64,000 bases of DNA from Ottelia alismoides (taxonomy: Eukaryota > Streptophyta > Magnoliopsida > Alismatales > Hydrocharitaceae). Below are positions 1-10,990 of this stretch, in pieces (positions within the stretch are counted from its first letter, which is position 1; every line of letters begins with the position of its first letter). A model generated the notes under the pieces. The model ran no database searches. It worked only from the letters and a program-made list of their open reading frames with translations, and was not told the origin of the DNA. The position numbers were made by a program, and so were the translations under genes. The stretch lies in contig JAZKJV010010538.1 of NCBI GenBank assembly GCA_037367405.1, positions 28,554-92,553 of the forward strand, read 5' to 3'.

Positions 1-995
1 GCCGGCGGCGCCAACACGACCCAGACGATCGCAGCGCTCCTCCAGGGACCTGACCAGATCAACGGCTCGTCCTTCGGGGATCGGCTGCTCGGCTACAACG
101 GCAATGACCTCATCACCGGCGCCGGTGGCAACGACACGATCGATGGCGGTGATGGCATCAATGTCGCGGCCTATGCCGGGGTGAGGGCCGAGTACACGAT
201 CTCGCTCCAGCCCAATGGCTCCTATCTCGTCATCGACAATGTTGCCGGCCGTGATGGCACGGACACTGTCAGCAATGTCGTGCAGCTGCAGTTCATCGAC
301 GACGTCTTCGACCTCGCCTCCTTCGATCCGGCGGCAGCCTTCGTCTCCCTGGTCAATGCGAACGCATCTCAGGCCAAGGCGATTTCGGCGGCCTATCAGA
401 TCCTGCTCGGCGGCGTGCCCGCACAGGCGGGTACAATTTCCTGATCACCTCGAACCTGACGTCGAATTTCGGCGCAGGGCCCGGTCCGGTCTTCAACGAC
501 GAGAACATCTACATCAACGTCGCCAATTCCCTGGTCCAGGGGAATGCCACCGCGGCCGCAAAGTTCAACGCCCTTGCAACCGGCACCACCCTTCAGGACA
601 AGATCGGCGCCCTCTACGGGAAGCTCATTCCCTTGGGCCAGCAGACCGCCGAGGGACGGGCCTTCTTCACCCGGCCAGAGGGCATCAAGTTCTACCAGGA
701 CGTGGCCAAGGAGCGCGGCATCGTCGCGGACAATGGCGCGGCGGTCGTTGCCTTCGCGGCCATCCTCAAGGTCGCGGTCGATGCGAAGATCGGCATCGGC
801 AACCCGGTCACCGACCTTTTGTCCTCCATCTCCCTTCAGTCGTCGGGATTGCCGGCAACCAGCACCACGCTGCTGCCCATCGAGACCGTCGATGGCACGC
901 AGTTCGATGCCGATGATGCGCGGGATGCTCCATCAGTCACCCCGCCGCCCGTGGCCTTGATTGGTCTTGATGCGGTCGATCCCGCCTTCGGCTGA
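1..995 (+). pseudogene. RTX-type secreted protein, 3' part, frameshifted; C-terminal S-layer-like module
   Basis: The gene enters from the left edge, so its start is unseen. The first ~60 codons carry glycine/aspartate calcium-binding nonapeptides of the RTX type (GNDLITGAGGNDTIDGGDG), followed by a beta-rich stretch ending LQFIDD. A module follows with the marks QAKAISAAYQILLGG, NFGAGPGPVFNDENIYIN and QGN, repeated elsewhere in the window. The frame breaks near 430, where GCGGGTAC appears to lack one base; afterwards it reads cleanly to a stop at 993-995. The last residues, LIGLDAVDPAFG, resemble the tails of the sister proteins. RTX proteins of this kind are exported by type I secretion; no pore-forming domain is visible, so a toxin role is not supported. 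Confidence 0.75.
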
Positions 996-1142
996 AGGGT
1001 TCCAAAAAGACCCGCTTCGCTCTTCCTCGCCGTTAAGGTACTTTCGGACCTTGCAAGACCGTCTTTGCTGTCTCAGAGACACTTTGGGCCCTGACGGGTC
1101 CATGGCTATCCTGCCAAGACCGACCGATCTTTTGAGTGCGAC

Positions 1143-2458
1143 ATGGCTATAGTTACTGCCCGCGATACCGCCCTCAACATGGCTGCCCTCTCCTCCTATG
1201 GCCGGCACCGCCTCGAGTACGGTGTTCCAGGGAACGGGCTCCCGCTTCATTCAGCTGAACAGCACGGACACAGTCGCGTTCGGTGTTGCCAACGTGAACG
1301 GCCAGGAGACGGTCCAGAGCTTCACCGAGTTTCGCGCACTGCCCAGCTCGCCTAATCTGGCCGGCTATGTCGTCACATCCGCGGTCCTGTCGATCAGTTC
1401 CATCAGTGTCAGCCCTGCCGTCGTGCAGGATCTGGCCGGAGGGGCGAGCACGACAACTTTCGTGGCCGGTCTGCTCTCGGGCGATGATCAGATCACCGGC
1501 TCGGCCTTTGGCGACCAGCTCATCGGCTATGGTGGCAATGACCGCCTGACCGGCGGGGGTGGCAACGATACGCTCAATGGTGGCGATGGCACCGACATCG
1601 CGGTCTTTGTCGGGTCGCGGGCCGACTATACCGTCACTCAAGGGGCCAACGGCTCCTACATCGTCGCCGACCGGGTGAGCGGCCGGGATGGCAGCGACAC
1701 GCCTTCTCGGCATCGAGACCCTGCAGTTCTCCGATCAGAGCCTGGCGCTGACCTCGGTCTCCACGCCGATCACCACAGGGATTACCATTGCTCCCCTCTT
1801 CGCCCAGAATGCCGCCCAGGCCAAAGCTTTTTCTGCGGCCTATCAGGTGCTGCTCGGAGGCGTGCCCAGCCAGAGCGGCTTTGACTTCCTGATCAAGGAG
1901 AACCTCGCCTCCAACTTCGGGGCCGGGTCGAGCCGTCAGTTCAATGACGAGAACATCTACATCAACATCGCCAATTCCCTGATCAGCGGTAATGCCGCGG
2001 CGAAGACAGCCTTCCTGACCCTTGCCAGCGGCGCAACGGTTCAGGAGCAGATCGCCTCGCTGTACGGGAAGCTGATCCCGGCAGCGAAGCAGACCACTGA
2101 GGGCCTTGCCTATCTGACCCGCGCGGATGGCCTGTCCTTTTATGAGAAGGTCGCCGCCGACCGCGGCATCGTCGGCAAGGATGGTCCCGCCATCGTCGCC
2201 TTTGCCTCGCTCCTGAAGATCGCTGTCGATGCGGGTATCGGCATCGGCAATCCGGTCGGGGACCTCATGGCAGCGGTTGCCAATGGCTCCTCGACCCTGC
2301 CGGCGAGCGGCACGGCCCTGTCTTCATCGAGACCGTCGATGGCACCGCCTTCGATGCCAATGACGCGGCCGATGCAGCAAGCGTCAATCCGCTCGGACTT
2401 GCCCCCTGCCCCCATCCTTGGGGTGGAGGCAGCCCCCCCGATGGATCTGCTCGCCTAA
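1143..2458 (+). pseudogene. RTX-type secreted protein with C-terminal S-layer-like module, frameshifted
   Basis: The likely start is the ATG at 1143 (MAIVTARD), with a shift near 1195 into a frame that holds a beta-rich region and RTX nonapeptides (GNDRLTGGGGNDTLNGGDG at about 1540-1590). A second shift near 1701 moves to the frame reading LLGIETLQFSDQ and then the shared module (AAYQVLLGG, SNFGAG, FNDENIYIN). More shifts near 2320-2400 precede a tail ILGVEAAPPMDLLA and the stop at 2458. It is a sister of the gene to its left and is encoded head-to-tail with it. Secretion by a type I system is inferred from the RTX repeats and the tail. Coding signal continues on both sides of each break. Confidence 0.7.
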
Positions 2459-2568
2459 GCCTTGTGCTCGCAAGTCCCTGAGACATCCTGGCGGCTTGCC
2501 GATGCCAGAGGCCAAGGCTAGTCGATGCCTGTGTCTGGCCCAGATCGTGCCGGGCTGCAGTGGGTGGC

Positions 2569-3206
2569 ATGATGCGGGTAGTCGGCAGGTTCGTCGCCCT
2601 GATGGGCATGGGTTTCCTGGCCATTGGCCTGTCGGGCTGTGCCACCATGTCTCGCGACGAATGCCGCCAGGGTGACTGGCTGGGCGTTGGCCAGCGCGAT
2701 GGAGCAGAAGGCCATCCGCCCTCCCGTATTGAGCGGCATGCCGAGGCCTGCTCCAGTTTCGGGATCGCAGCCAATGCAGCGGCCTACAGGGCCGGCTGGG
2801 GATCGCGGCATCCTCCTCTACTGCACCCCACAGAACGGTTTGAGACCGGCCGGCGCACGAGAGCTATCACGGCCTCTGCCCCGCGGCGACGGCAGGAGCC
2901 TTCCTCGAGGGCCGCAGCGTGGGCGAGCGGCTCGGGAGCGTGGAGCGCCGCGTGACCGCGGCCGAGCAGCGCCTGCGCAATCTTTCCAGCGAGCGTGACC
3001 GCCTGCGCAGCCGTATCGAGGCTCTCCGCAACAACCGGAACCTTGCCGAGGATGCCCGGCGGAACGAGGCATTCCGGGCACGCGAGCGCCTCAACGACAT
3101 CCGCTTCGACATGGACAGGGCACTCTCCGACCTCGATCACGCCCGTGCCGAACTCATCCCCGCCCAGGACGCTGCGAACGCCTATCTGGCCACCTTGCGG
3201 CGCTAG
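2569..3206 (+). pseudogene. DUF2799-like lipoprotein, frameshifted
   Basis: The protein starts MMRVVGRFVALMGMG and has a lipobox LSGC at residues 21-24, so it should be an outer-membrane or periplasmic lipoprotein. The residues after it (SRDEC, GDW, RDG, RIERHAEAC, AYRAGW, then YCTPQNGL and a glycine-poor tail) follow the layout I know for DUF2799 proteins, whose function is unknown. The C-terminal ~90 residues are a charged helix rich in Arg, Glu and Leu, probably a coiled coil. Two shifts, near 2800 and near 2855, move the frame 1 to 2 to 3. It lies between two RTX-type genes, with no clear promoter of its own. Confidence 0.7.
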
Positions 3207-3571
3207 CTGTAGGGCCTGAGGCGGTTGTTCGCCGCCCGTGAGGGCCTGAAGGTTGTCGTCGCGACACGAATCCCCACAGGGCGCGAGGATGAACAAGCTC
3301 CTCAGAATCCATAACCTCAGTCGCGTGCCGCCTGCGTCTCGACAGGCCGCTCTTTAGAGGGCTGCTTGCGCAGGGTAAGGGCTTCCCTTGCTTGTGGGTC
3401 TACGTCTCCTTGTCTCCTTCCACCCAAGTATTGGGCGGATTGATGCGGAAGGCAGGGGAGACATCTGCGCGACGGCGTGATTGACAGAGATACCGTTGTC
3501 TAACACGTTGACCTACCGAAGTTGCAACGGGCTGCCACTGCATTCGCCCCCGCTCAGAAGGAATGCCACGG
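3207..3571. other. Gene-free stretch
   Basis: About 365 bases between the lipoprotein gene and the next secreted-protein gene. There is a short GGCGG/CCGCC hairpin near 3221-3236 without a T-run. No convincing gene is seen on either strand. The end holds the AGAAGGA ribosome site of the next gene. Confidence 0.5.
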
Positions 3572-5206
3572 ATGGTTGATCTCGTCCCGAGCTTCTTCAA
3601 CGTCTGGCGTGGCCAAGGCATCTTGGACCGTGAAGCATTTTATGGCTATTTCACACAAGGGCGCACACATCCTGCCATCGCCGGGCCTGATGAGGATCGC
3701 ATAGCCCCAGGTTCTGTTCTTGGCGAAAATGGAAATCCCGCGCAGAGTAAGCTCTTTGCGCAGATCAACAATGCAGCAATATTTAATGGTATTAGTGCTC
3801 TTGGGTACGCACAGTTTAACGACAAACTATCTTTTCCTTTTGTCAGTCAAGGCAATACAGTCGCACAAAACGATCTCCAAATCGACTATGACATGTACCG
3901 TATCGGTACGTCGGCCGGACATTAATAAAATTCTGATGTATGCACCAAAGTTATATCAAAATTTCTTTGCGATTAATGACGGTGTCCTTTCTGATCCGGT
4001 GATATCGCCAAACAGCAACGGGGTCGACCTGAACCCCGAGATTTGGGTCCATGTTGAACGTGCTGTGCCTAATGAGCCTGTTAAGCAAGTTTGGAAAACA
4101 CAGGGAAGTTCAGTTAGCACAATTACAGCAACAAGAATTAGTACTGACAGAGGAGAGGGTGTATATTTCGATAGTTTGCTTTTGCCGGATAAATACGATA
4201 CAATAAAGGGTGTATATATCATTGTAAGTGGTAAAATGGATGAAAGTTGGGCTTTTCTTCAGAATCAACCGTCAACAATATTGGGTCCAAATTTAAGAGA
4301 CAACATTAATAATGCTAGTGCATTTGACGCATTTTATCCTGCTATGAAGAGCGAATACAGTATACATGCCGTCAACGGCCAGGCTGACGTCGATGCTATC
4401 ATGCGCGGCGGTAACTTGCTCGCCCGATGGGCCCATGTCGTTTCCAATGATGGGCATTTCCCACGGGAGCGAACCTGACGGCGCTCAACAAAACTCTTGG
4501 TGTCAATGTCAGCGACGTCCAGCCGGAGACGCTTGCGGCCCTCGCTCCGCTCACAGCCGCCAACCCATCACAGACCAAGGCGATTGCGGCAGTGTATCAG
4601 ATACTGCTCGGCGGTACGCCCAGCATCAGCGGCTTCGATTTTCTCATCAAGGGCAATCTGGCGAGCAATTTTGGCGCCGGCCCGGGCACAGTCTTCAACG
4701 ACGAGAACGTCTACATCAATGTTGCCAATGCCCTTGTCCAGGGGAATCCGACCGCTGCCGCGACATTCAACACGCTGGCGACGGTGCAACGTTGTCGGAG
4801 AAGATTACCTCACTTTATACGAAGATCATTCCCGCCGCCCGCCAGACGGCCGACGGGGTCGCTTTCCTGACCCAACCCGACGGCCTCAAGTTCTTTCAGG
4901 ATGTTGCGGCCGAGCGCGGCATCAGTTCGGGGAACGGACCCGCAGTGACGGCTCTTGCCTCGCTCCTCAAGATCGCCGTCGACAACCGGCTTGGTATCGG
5001 CAATGCGGTGGGCGACCTCGTTGCCTCGATCGCGGATGCCTCCTCAGAACTCCCAGCCACCAGTCCGGCAGTGCTGCCTATCGAGACGATCGACGGCACC
5101 CGTTATGATGCCGACGACTTGCCTGGACGCAATGCCAGGTTTTGCAGGACCGCCGCCTATCGGACTGGTCGGCATTGGCGTGGATGAGATCCTCGCCTCC
5201 GCCTGA
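3572..5206 (+). pseudogene. Secreted protein with novel AT-rich N-terminal region and C-terminal S-layer-like module, frameshifted
   Basis: ATG 3572 (MVDLVPSFFNVW) is preferred because AGAAGGA lies nine bases upstream; the in-frame ATG at 3563 is too close to it. The first ~290 residues match no family I recognise and have no RTX repeats. Their DNA between about 3700 and 4350 is clearly richer in A and T than the neighbours. After about 4480 the protein becomes the shared module (AAVYQILLGG, DFLIKGNLASNFGAG, FNDENVYIN, QGN) and ends LVGIGVDEILASA. Frame changes occur near 3925, 4470, 4790 and 5130. Export by type I secretion is inferred from the module and tail shared with the RTX sisters. 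Confidence 0.6.
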
Positions 5207-5559
5207 ACCGGTGCGGCTATCTGCGAGCCTGCGTTCTCGACGGAGGTCGTTGTCCGATACAGAGCGGATAAGGAGTATTTGAAGAGGTGATGCTGGCGCA
5301 GGCACGCCGGCATCACGCTGCCCGGTTCCAGAGCCTGCCACAATTGGCGCTATAACTGTCGATGTGGGATAGATTGCAGTGGTTTTGAAATCCCAAGGAC
5401 AGATTGTGAGGATACTCCCAGTCACCCGCTCTGCATTCTTGGCCATGCCGATGCCGGCTGTCGTCAGCAGGGCGCACCATAAGGGGCTATCTGGATGCCG
5501 GATCCCTGGGCTTCTTCATTGCCGATTTTGGACGGAGTGGTCACAGCGCCCATTGTCTC
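5207..5559. other. Gene-free stretch with a weak hairpin
   Basis: An imperfect stem GATGCTGGCG (5289-5298) and CGCCGGCATC (5305-5314) with a six-base loop follows the secreted-protein gene and could end its transcript, although it has no T-run. Nothing else is recognised. Confidence 0.35.
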
Positions 5560-5841
5560 GTGACACCCGCGGTCAGTTCCCTTGAACAATGGCAGGCCCA
5601 GCTGCGGGGTGAGCCTGATCTCGCCGGCGCAGACCCGGACTTCATCTCACAGACCTGCGTCCTCAAGATGCTGATGCGGCCAGCACGGTTCAAATGGATC
5701 CGCTTTGCGGACGACCCGCCTGTGCCGGATGAAGTGCCTCTTTGGGAAGACAACGTTGCCCGCGAGCCTGCAACCATTATCGCCTTTCCAAGGTCCGCGG
5801 GCCTACGAGCCGCCAACGGCTCCGCGCGGTTGTCCGAATAG
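5560..5841 (+). CDS. Hypothetical protein, 93 aa
   Basis: It opens with GTG (MTPAVSSLEQWQAQLRG) and has codon use like its neighbours. No domain is recognised. It contains a patch FKWIRFADDPPVPDE and an IIAFP motif and has no signal peptide or membrane segment. No strong ribosome site is seen. The reverse strand is also open here, so the call rests mainly on codon use and the plausible protein composition. Confidence 0.4.
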   Translation: MTPAVSSLEQWQAQLRGEPDLAGADPDFISQTCVLKMLMRPARFKWIRFADDPPVPDEVPLWEDNVAREPATIIAFPRSAGLRAANGSARLSE

Positions 5842-5953
5842 GGGCCCTTGATTCCCGCCTGGTGGTTTGCCTCCCAGAACGGCGGCCCCCAGCATCTGAG
5901 GTGCCAGGCGGCCGGCCAACGGCTCCTGGCTGGCGCCTCAGTGCATGACCAGG

Positions 5954-6442
5954 TCAGCGCTCATGCCTGGGAGCGGGGGCGCGCAGCCATTCCGGCCAGA
6001 TCCCGGTAGGCCAGCCAGCCTTCACATACTGGTTGTGCAGGATGGCGAGCCACTGTCGCAGCTCTTCATGGCGCAGCGTCATGGACACGGCAGTGCTGTC
6101 CGATGCCTCGCTCTCCTTGAGCAGGAGCTGGATCGCGACCGCTCCCGGCACGATCGTCACCACCCGGATTGTATGGCTTGAGGCGCGCGCTGCCGGCCTC
6201 ACCACTGGCAGGGGGGCGAGGGCCTGGACAGCCGCCATCTGCTCGAAGGCATTGAGGGCTTCAGCCTTCCGGTCACTGTCAGGTCCTGGGCCGAGCTTCT
6301 GGCACAGTGCGGGGATGAGCCTGTTGAGAAGGCGCTGAGGCAGCCAGAGGATCGTCGTCTCAGCCTCGGCGGTTTCTCCGCAAAGACGGATGCGATCCTC
6401 ATCCTCGACATATTCGGTGGTGATCCGGGTGATCTCGTGCAT
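5954..6442 (-). CDS. Hypothetical protein, 162 aa
   Basis: This intact frame begins MHEITRITTEYVEDEDRIRLCG. The N-terminal half is acidic with a short strand-rich part (ETTILWLPQRLLNRLIPAL), and the C-terminal half has alternating strands and a helix ending WPTGIWPEWLRAP. There is no signal peptide or membrane segment, so it is probably cytoplasmic. I do not recognise a family. It stands alone, convergent with the small gene to its left. Confidence 0.65.
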   Translation of the reverse strand: MHEITRITTEYVEDEDRIRLCGETAEAETTILWLPQRLLNRLIPALCQKLGPGPDSDRKAEALNAFEQMAAVQALAPLPVVRPAARASSHTIRVVTIVPGAVAIQLLLKESEASDSTAVSMTLRHEELRQWLAILHNQYVKAGWPTGIWPEWLRAPAPRHER

Positions 6443-6905
6443 GCGGCTTCACTAGAGGCGCAATCGCTCATGCCGCAAGGGGGAAGTGGTGGTCGCAGGA
6501 CGTCTTGCCCGGCGCGGCACGATCCAAACCGGCGCCTCTGCCCCCGGTTCGCCGTCGACCGTCCTCCCGAAGGCTTCAGATCGTTGCGAGCTCATCACCG
6601 GACGCGGTGCTGGACTGCCCTGCGATGGGACGTTTTTTTACGTAGCCCCCTGTGCTTTTGGCGGTCCTCGTTACCTTGCGTTAAGTCGCTCATGTACAAA
6701 TTGAAACTGCCAGCTTGAAGGCGACCCGTGTCCACGGGGAAAGGGAGTTCCTGTCACGTCAGCGGGAACTCCCTTTTAAATTGGGACGATGGCCTGGAGG
6801 GCGCTGGACACAGGTCTCCGGGGTTCTTGCCCGCTGGAGGGCCCCACCCGATCTGCCGATACGCTGTGGGTCTGGCCCTGATCTTTTTTGCGGCCGGTCT
6901 TGTCT
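6443..6905. other. Gene-free stretch carrying two adjacent hairpins
   Basis: No gene is convincing here. The main content is the pair of hairpins at 6725-6777, described separately. AT-rich bases at 6690-6720 sit just ahead of them and could hold a promoter. Confidence 0.4.
6725..6777 (+). terminator. Double hairpin with T-run: terminator or end of a small RNA
   Basis: CCCGTG/CACGGG (6725-6730 with 6733-6738) is followed by a perfect 12-base stem AAAGGGAGTTCC/GGAACTCCCTTT (6740-6751 with 6765-6776), loop 13, then a short T-run. This is the form of an intrinsic terminator on the plus strand, yet no plus-strand gene ends just upstream. It may close a small RNA that begins in the AT-rich bases around 6670-6720. 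Confidence 0.6.
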
Positions 6906-7217
6906 TCAGCTCTTGGGGGCAGGCATGGGGATCAGATCTTGGGCGATGATGATCTCGTCCATCCGCTTCCGCACGACATCAACCTGTAGACAGGCAAGGC
7001 GCGAGGCCATAAGCCCGATCTCCTGCACGAACTTCAGCTTCTCTTCCTCCTGAAGATCCACTGTCGGCGATGACACGCGCCCGCACTTGCGAGTTTGAGA
7101 ACCGCAATACCAAGATCGGCGACGCAGTCCTTGGGGGCAGGGTCTTGTCTCGCAGACCCCGGTCGCTGGAACGCCCAGAACCATCCCTCGGGGCTTCCCG
7201 TCTACGATGGCGCTCAT
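6906..7217 (-). pseudogene. Hypothetical small protein, frameshifted
   Basis: ATG 7217 (MSAIVDGKPRGMVLGVPATG) has GAAGGG six bases upstream. The middle is read best in a second frame (VRDKTLPPRTASPILVLRFSNSQVRARVIAD) and the end in the first again (VDLQEEEKLKFVQEIGLMASRL to QDLIPMPAPKS), which implies two compensating shifts near 7155 and 7065. The C-terminal part is a helix of about 45 residues. No family is recognised. Confidence 0.5.
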
Positions 7218-7323
7218 GCTCAGCCCTTCCGCGTCGTTCATGCTTCGAGGATTACGTAAACGTCATCAACAATTCGTTTACGGACTGAGACAGCTCGTGG
7301 ACATTTCCGTCGGCAATTGGCTT

Positions 7324-8507
7324 TCATTTTATTGTGATTACTCCCCGGCCTGAACGACGGGGTTGCGGCGCCAGGGACCTCGGCTTCTGTTTGATTGCCC
7401 TCGGGCGCTTCGTTTCCGGGTCGCGGGACCAAGGCCATCCACACCCATGCCGGGACTGAACACCTAGCTCGTCGTGTTCCCGGTGCGTCTTGCGCAGCCA
7501 GACGAGGATCGGGGCGACCACGATGGCGACGGCCACGAGGGGCAGGCCTATGCGCGTCTCTGTGCCGGGGACGCTGCCGGGGCTGGCAAACCAATAGCCT
7601 GTCAGGGCAAGACCGCTGCCCAGAAGGCCCATGATGGCGATCGTCCGTGAGACCGTGCGGGTTGCGATCCCGTGATCGACGGCGCGCTGATAGGCATGAT
7701 CGCGATGAGGCTCGGTCAGCTTTTCCGGCGGGCAAGACGCCTGAGGACCGTCATACCGCCTTCGGCCAGCGGATAGAGACTGATGAGAAGGCCCAGCGCT
7801 GGGTGAACGGACAGGGCACTGGCAATGGCCAGCCAGCCGAGAAAGCAGTCCCAGCGGCAGGCTGCCGGAATCGCCGAGGAAGATCCTCGCGGGATGACGG
7901 TTCCACCACCAGAAGCCGAGGAGTGCTCCAAGCGCTGCGGCGCTGACGATCCCGTAATCCCGGCGTCAGTCCTCCAAGGAGCATCAGGCCGATCGGAACG
8001 ACCAGGGCGGGAACGGCATGGGCGACGGAGATCTCATCGATCCCGTCGACGAAATTGGTGAAGTTCACGACGGCCACGAGCAGGAATGTGGCAATCCCGA
8101 TCATGACGATGGCAGCGGCATGCCAAGGACGGGAAGGGGAGGCCAAGGCTTGCCACCAGGGCAGCGCCCGTCTGGACGAGCAGCTTCAGTCGCAGGGCAG
8201 GGGGCGTGTGTCATCGAGAAAGCCGAGCAGGGTAAGCCCTGCGAGCCCGGCCAGAAGAGGCAGCCAGGTTCCCACCGACCCGCCTGACAACGTCAGCGCG
8301 AGCCCCCCTCCCAGTCCGATCGTTCCCGCCATGACACCAAGTCCGCCCCCCTGCGGTGTCGGCTCCTTGTGGGAGGAGCGGCCATTCGGATTGGCGAGAG
8401 CGATGCGCCTCAGCCAGGGGAGCGATCCCGCGATGATGCCGAACGCCAAGCCCGCCCCGCAAGGGCGGTGGCAAGCAGGAGGCCAACATCATGGAAAGTC
8501 CGGACAT
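7324..8507 (-). pseudogene. WecA/MraY-like glycosyl-1-phosphate transferase, frameshifted
   Basis: The fragments together follow the polyprenyl-phosphate HexNAc-1-phosphate transferase family: an early IALANPNGRSSHKEPTPQGGG loop, GFLDDTR, NFVDGIDEIS, and an [11 protein letters not shown] segment, with membrane helices between them (for example LALTLSGG and IATFLLVAVV). These enzymes load the first sugar phosphate onto undecaprenyl phosphate at the inner membrane for O-antigen or exopolysaccharide. At least four frame changes are needed between 8450 and 7600. The end, [15 protein letters not shown] and a charged tail, is read to a stop at 7324-7326. The exact start is uncertain. It belongs with the acyltransferase and glycosyltransferase further right. 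Confidence 0.65.
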
Positions 8508-8555
8508 GGGAGCCGATTAGCTGCCCCGCGCGCCCGGGACAAGCCGACAGGCCCT

Positions 8556-9435
8556 TTATCGCGACCTGTGGATCGGAATGGTCCGAACGTCGCTGCGATG
8601 CTGGGCCATCATCTCGCGGATGGGCCCAAGGCGTCCCTGGGCGTCACGGCTGCGGGTCTCGCGAGGGGTTGTCCGCGGAGCGGGGGATTGGCTCGATGCG
8701 ACCACAATCACCGGGGCACGTGAGGCCTCGATCTGATCGACGCGGCGGCGGATATCGGCGGCAAGGCGTCCGTAATTGCGGGCCGCGACGAAATCCTGTG
8801 CCCGATAGGGGAAGCGCCCTCCTTCGCGGAAGATCCTCACACCCTCGGCCATCACCACGATGTCTCCGGAACGCAGGGTATGATCGCGTTCAAGGGACAG
8901 ATTGGCCAGGCCACGGGTGAGCGAGCCCTGGCAGGAGCAGCTCGCATCGACCCGTTCGCGGAAGCGGAAGGCGGTCTGCAGGGCGCTGTAGGACTCTCCC
9001 CCTGCACTGCGCGCCTCCTCGATCGTGCCACGGCGGGCCGTATAGAGGCGGACAGGTGCACCAGGGCACATGGCTGTACAGGCCGCCTCCTGGGCTCTTG
9101 GCCCTCACCAGACTGAACCGGACCGACGGGGAAGAAGAAGCCGTCACAGGTCCTCACGCAGAAGGCTCGGGAGCCATTGTCGACGGCGACCGGGGTCGCT
9201 GGTCGCTGTCGGCGTGAGGCCTCATGCTGGCGGGGTGGCGGCGCCGTGACCTGGGGGGCTGCCTGTGGTCTTTGGCCCCATCCACCCCATGACCAGGCGG
9301 GCGCGGCCTGACGGGCTGGCGCCCATAATCGCCGCGGGCGATCGCATAGAATTCGTCGCGGTCGTCCGCCTGTGACCCGGCGGAACAAACGAGGCCAAGT
9401 CCGACCACAGCCAGAAGCCCCCAGACGCGTGACAT
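8556..9435 (-). pseudogene. DUF2865-like secreted protein, frameshifted
   Basis: The start ATG 9435 gives MSRVWGLLAVVGLGLVCSAGSQADD, a signal peptide with likely cleavage after the small residues near position 20. Further on FCVRTCDGFFFPV, CPGAPVRLYTARRG, YSALQTAFRFRERVD and a CSC motif match what I know of DUF2865, an alphaproteobacterial periplasmic family of unknown role with paired cysteines. The C-terminal third is charged and helical. Frame breaks fall near 9330 and near 9070. It runs in the same direction as the WecA-like gene, with about 50 bases between them. Confidence 0.65.
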
Positions 9436-9739
9436 GGATTTGGGCCCCTCCCCCGCGGGGGATGGCGGCCTGTTGTCTAGTCTTTTCAGGCCATCCCCCA
9501 CTCTCTATTTAACATATTGAATTTGCAGTGTTATCGGTAAATTTCCGGAAGGCCTTTAGTCGGCATACAAGTGATCAGACAAATAAGACTGTGGTTGTAT
9601 CGCCTCATCTAGACTATCCGACCTTGATGCGCCGGGCAGAGCGTGCTTCCTCGTTCTGGCGCTCCAAAGGAGCCGGGCAGGTCGCTGTGCCGGCGGCTCG
9701 ACACCCTTGTCAGGCGATCCTTCGGGGTGAGGAGTCGGT
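9436..9739. other. Intergenic region between divergent genes
   Basis: It separates the leftward DUF2865-like gene from the rightward acyltransferase. The AT-rich part at 9505-9560 is the likely place for promoters. No gene is seen. Confidence 0.4.
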
Positions 9740-10866
9740 TTGCAGACCAAAATCCAGTTTGCCGACAAACTGAGGGGAATTGCGGCACTATCCGTGGTCG
9801 CCTCCCACTTCCTCTATGGCTTTTTTGCCTATCGTGAGGAGGTCGCGCGGCTCGTCGCTGCTCCCGTTCTGAGCCTGTCCACGCCTCTGGTGGCCTTGCA
9901 GAAGTCTGTCCTGCCCGAGGCCTTCTTTGGCCATTTTGGCGTAGCACTGTTTTTCCTGATCAGCGGCTTTGTCGTCCCCTTTGCCCTGCTCGACCGTTCG
10001 GTCCCGCAGTTTGCTCTCGGTCGCCTGCTGCGGATCTGGCCGACTTATGCGGTCGGACTGACGCTGACGGTCGCGCTAGTTCTGGTCAGCGCCTGGTTTT
10101 TCGGGATGCCGCGTCCCTTCTCCTGGCAGACCTATGCCTCCAGATCCTCATGGTCAGGGACCTGTTCTGGATCCCCTCCATCGATGGCATCGTCTGGACG
10201 CTTGAGATCGAGGCCAAGTTCTATCTGCTCTGCATGGTCATGGCGCCCGCCCTGCGCCGTGGCCACCCTCTGCCGATCCTGGCTGCCGGCCTTGCCCTCA
10301 CCCTGTTCGCTGTGGGCTGTGCGAGCCTGGTGCCGGGTTGGCTGACGACGAGCGGAAGCCTCTATGGGGTCCTCTACGCCCTTTCCCTGAGCGCTCAGAT
10401 GATTACCTTCATGCTCATTGGTGTCGTCTTCAATGCCCACTACCGGGGCTGTCTGTCCTCGGCGGCAGCTGTGGGCGCGGCAGGCCTGCTCCTTGCCGCA
10501 AGCTTCGTGCAATGGCCCTTCGGGGTCCTGCACAATGCCACGCGGCCAGGCTCGTCTCCTACGGCTTTGCCCTGGCATGCTTCCTTCTCGCCTATCTCGC
10601 CCGTGAGCGCCTTGCCCGTCCCTCTCAGGTCCTCGGGTTTCTCTCCGCCCGTCAGCTACCCGCTCTATGTCGTTCACGGGGTCGGTGGCTATGTGATCAT
10701 GAGGATCGCTGTCGAACTGGGCTCTGGCGCCTTCATCGCGACCTGTCTGGCGCTCCTCTACGCCTTTGGTGCTGCCATCCTCCTGCACCGCTTCGTGGAG
10801 AAGCCCTCACAGGCTCTGGCTAAACGTATCGCGGCTGTTTCGACGCCGCCTCGGGCGACCGTCTGA
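9740..10866 (+). pseudogene. Acyltransferase 3 family membrane protein, frameshifted
   Basis: A TTG start at 9740 (QTKIQFADKLRGIAALSVVASHF) has GAGGAG about five bases upstream. The protein has the acyltransferase-3 marks: LRGIAAL then H at residue 23, a series of hydrophobic helices, WPTYAVG, WTLEIEAKFYL, and a final helix pair ending at VEKPSQALAKR. These enzymes put acetyl or other acyl groups on polysaccharides at the inner membrane. The frame changes near 10140 and twice between 10540 and 10660; the last two cancel each other. It probably modifies a surface polysaccharide made by the neighbouring genes. Confidence 0.75.
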
Positions 10867-10990
10867 AAAAGGAAACCGCCACCGCGTGCCGCTTCCTTCA
10901 GGGAGCCGGGCAGGAGCTGGTTGCCTCTGGGCTCCACGCGGCCTTGGGAGCACCCTGGCGAGGATTGTTCGGACGAGGCTCGCGAGGCCG

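Noticed and set aside
1..2458. RTX toxin (pore-forming haemolysin)
   Set aside because: Only calcium-binding repeats are present; there is no hydrophobic pore-forming region, no acyltransferase gene of the HlyC type and the C-terminal module points to surface anchoring.
3400..3621. Leftward 73-codon frame before the AT-rich secreted-protein gene
   Set aside because: No ribosome site, overlaps the start of a supported gene, and no recognisable protein features.
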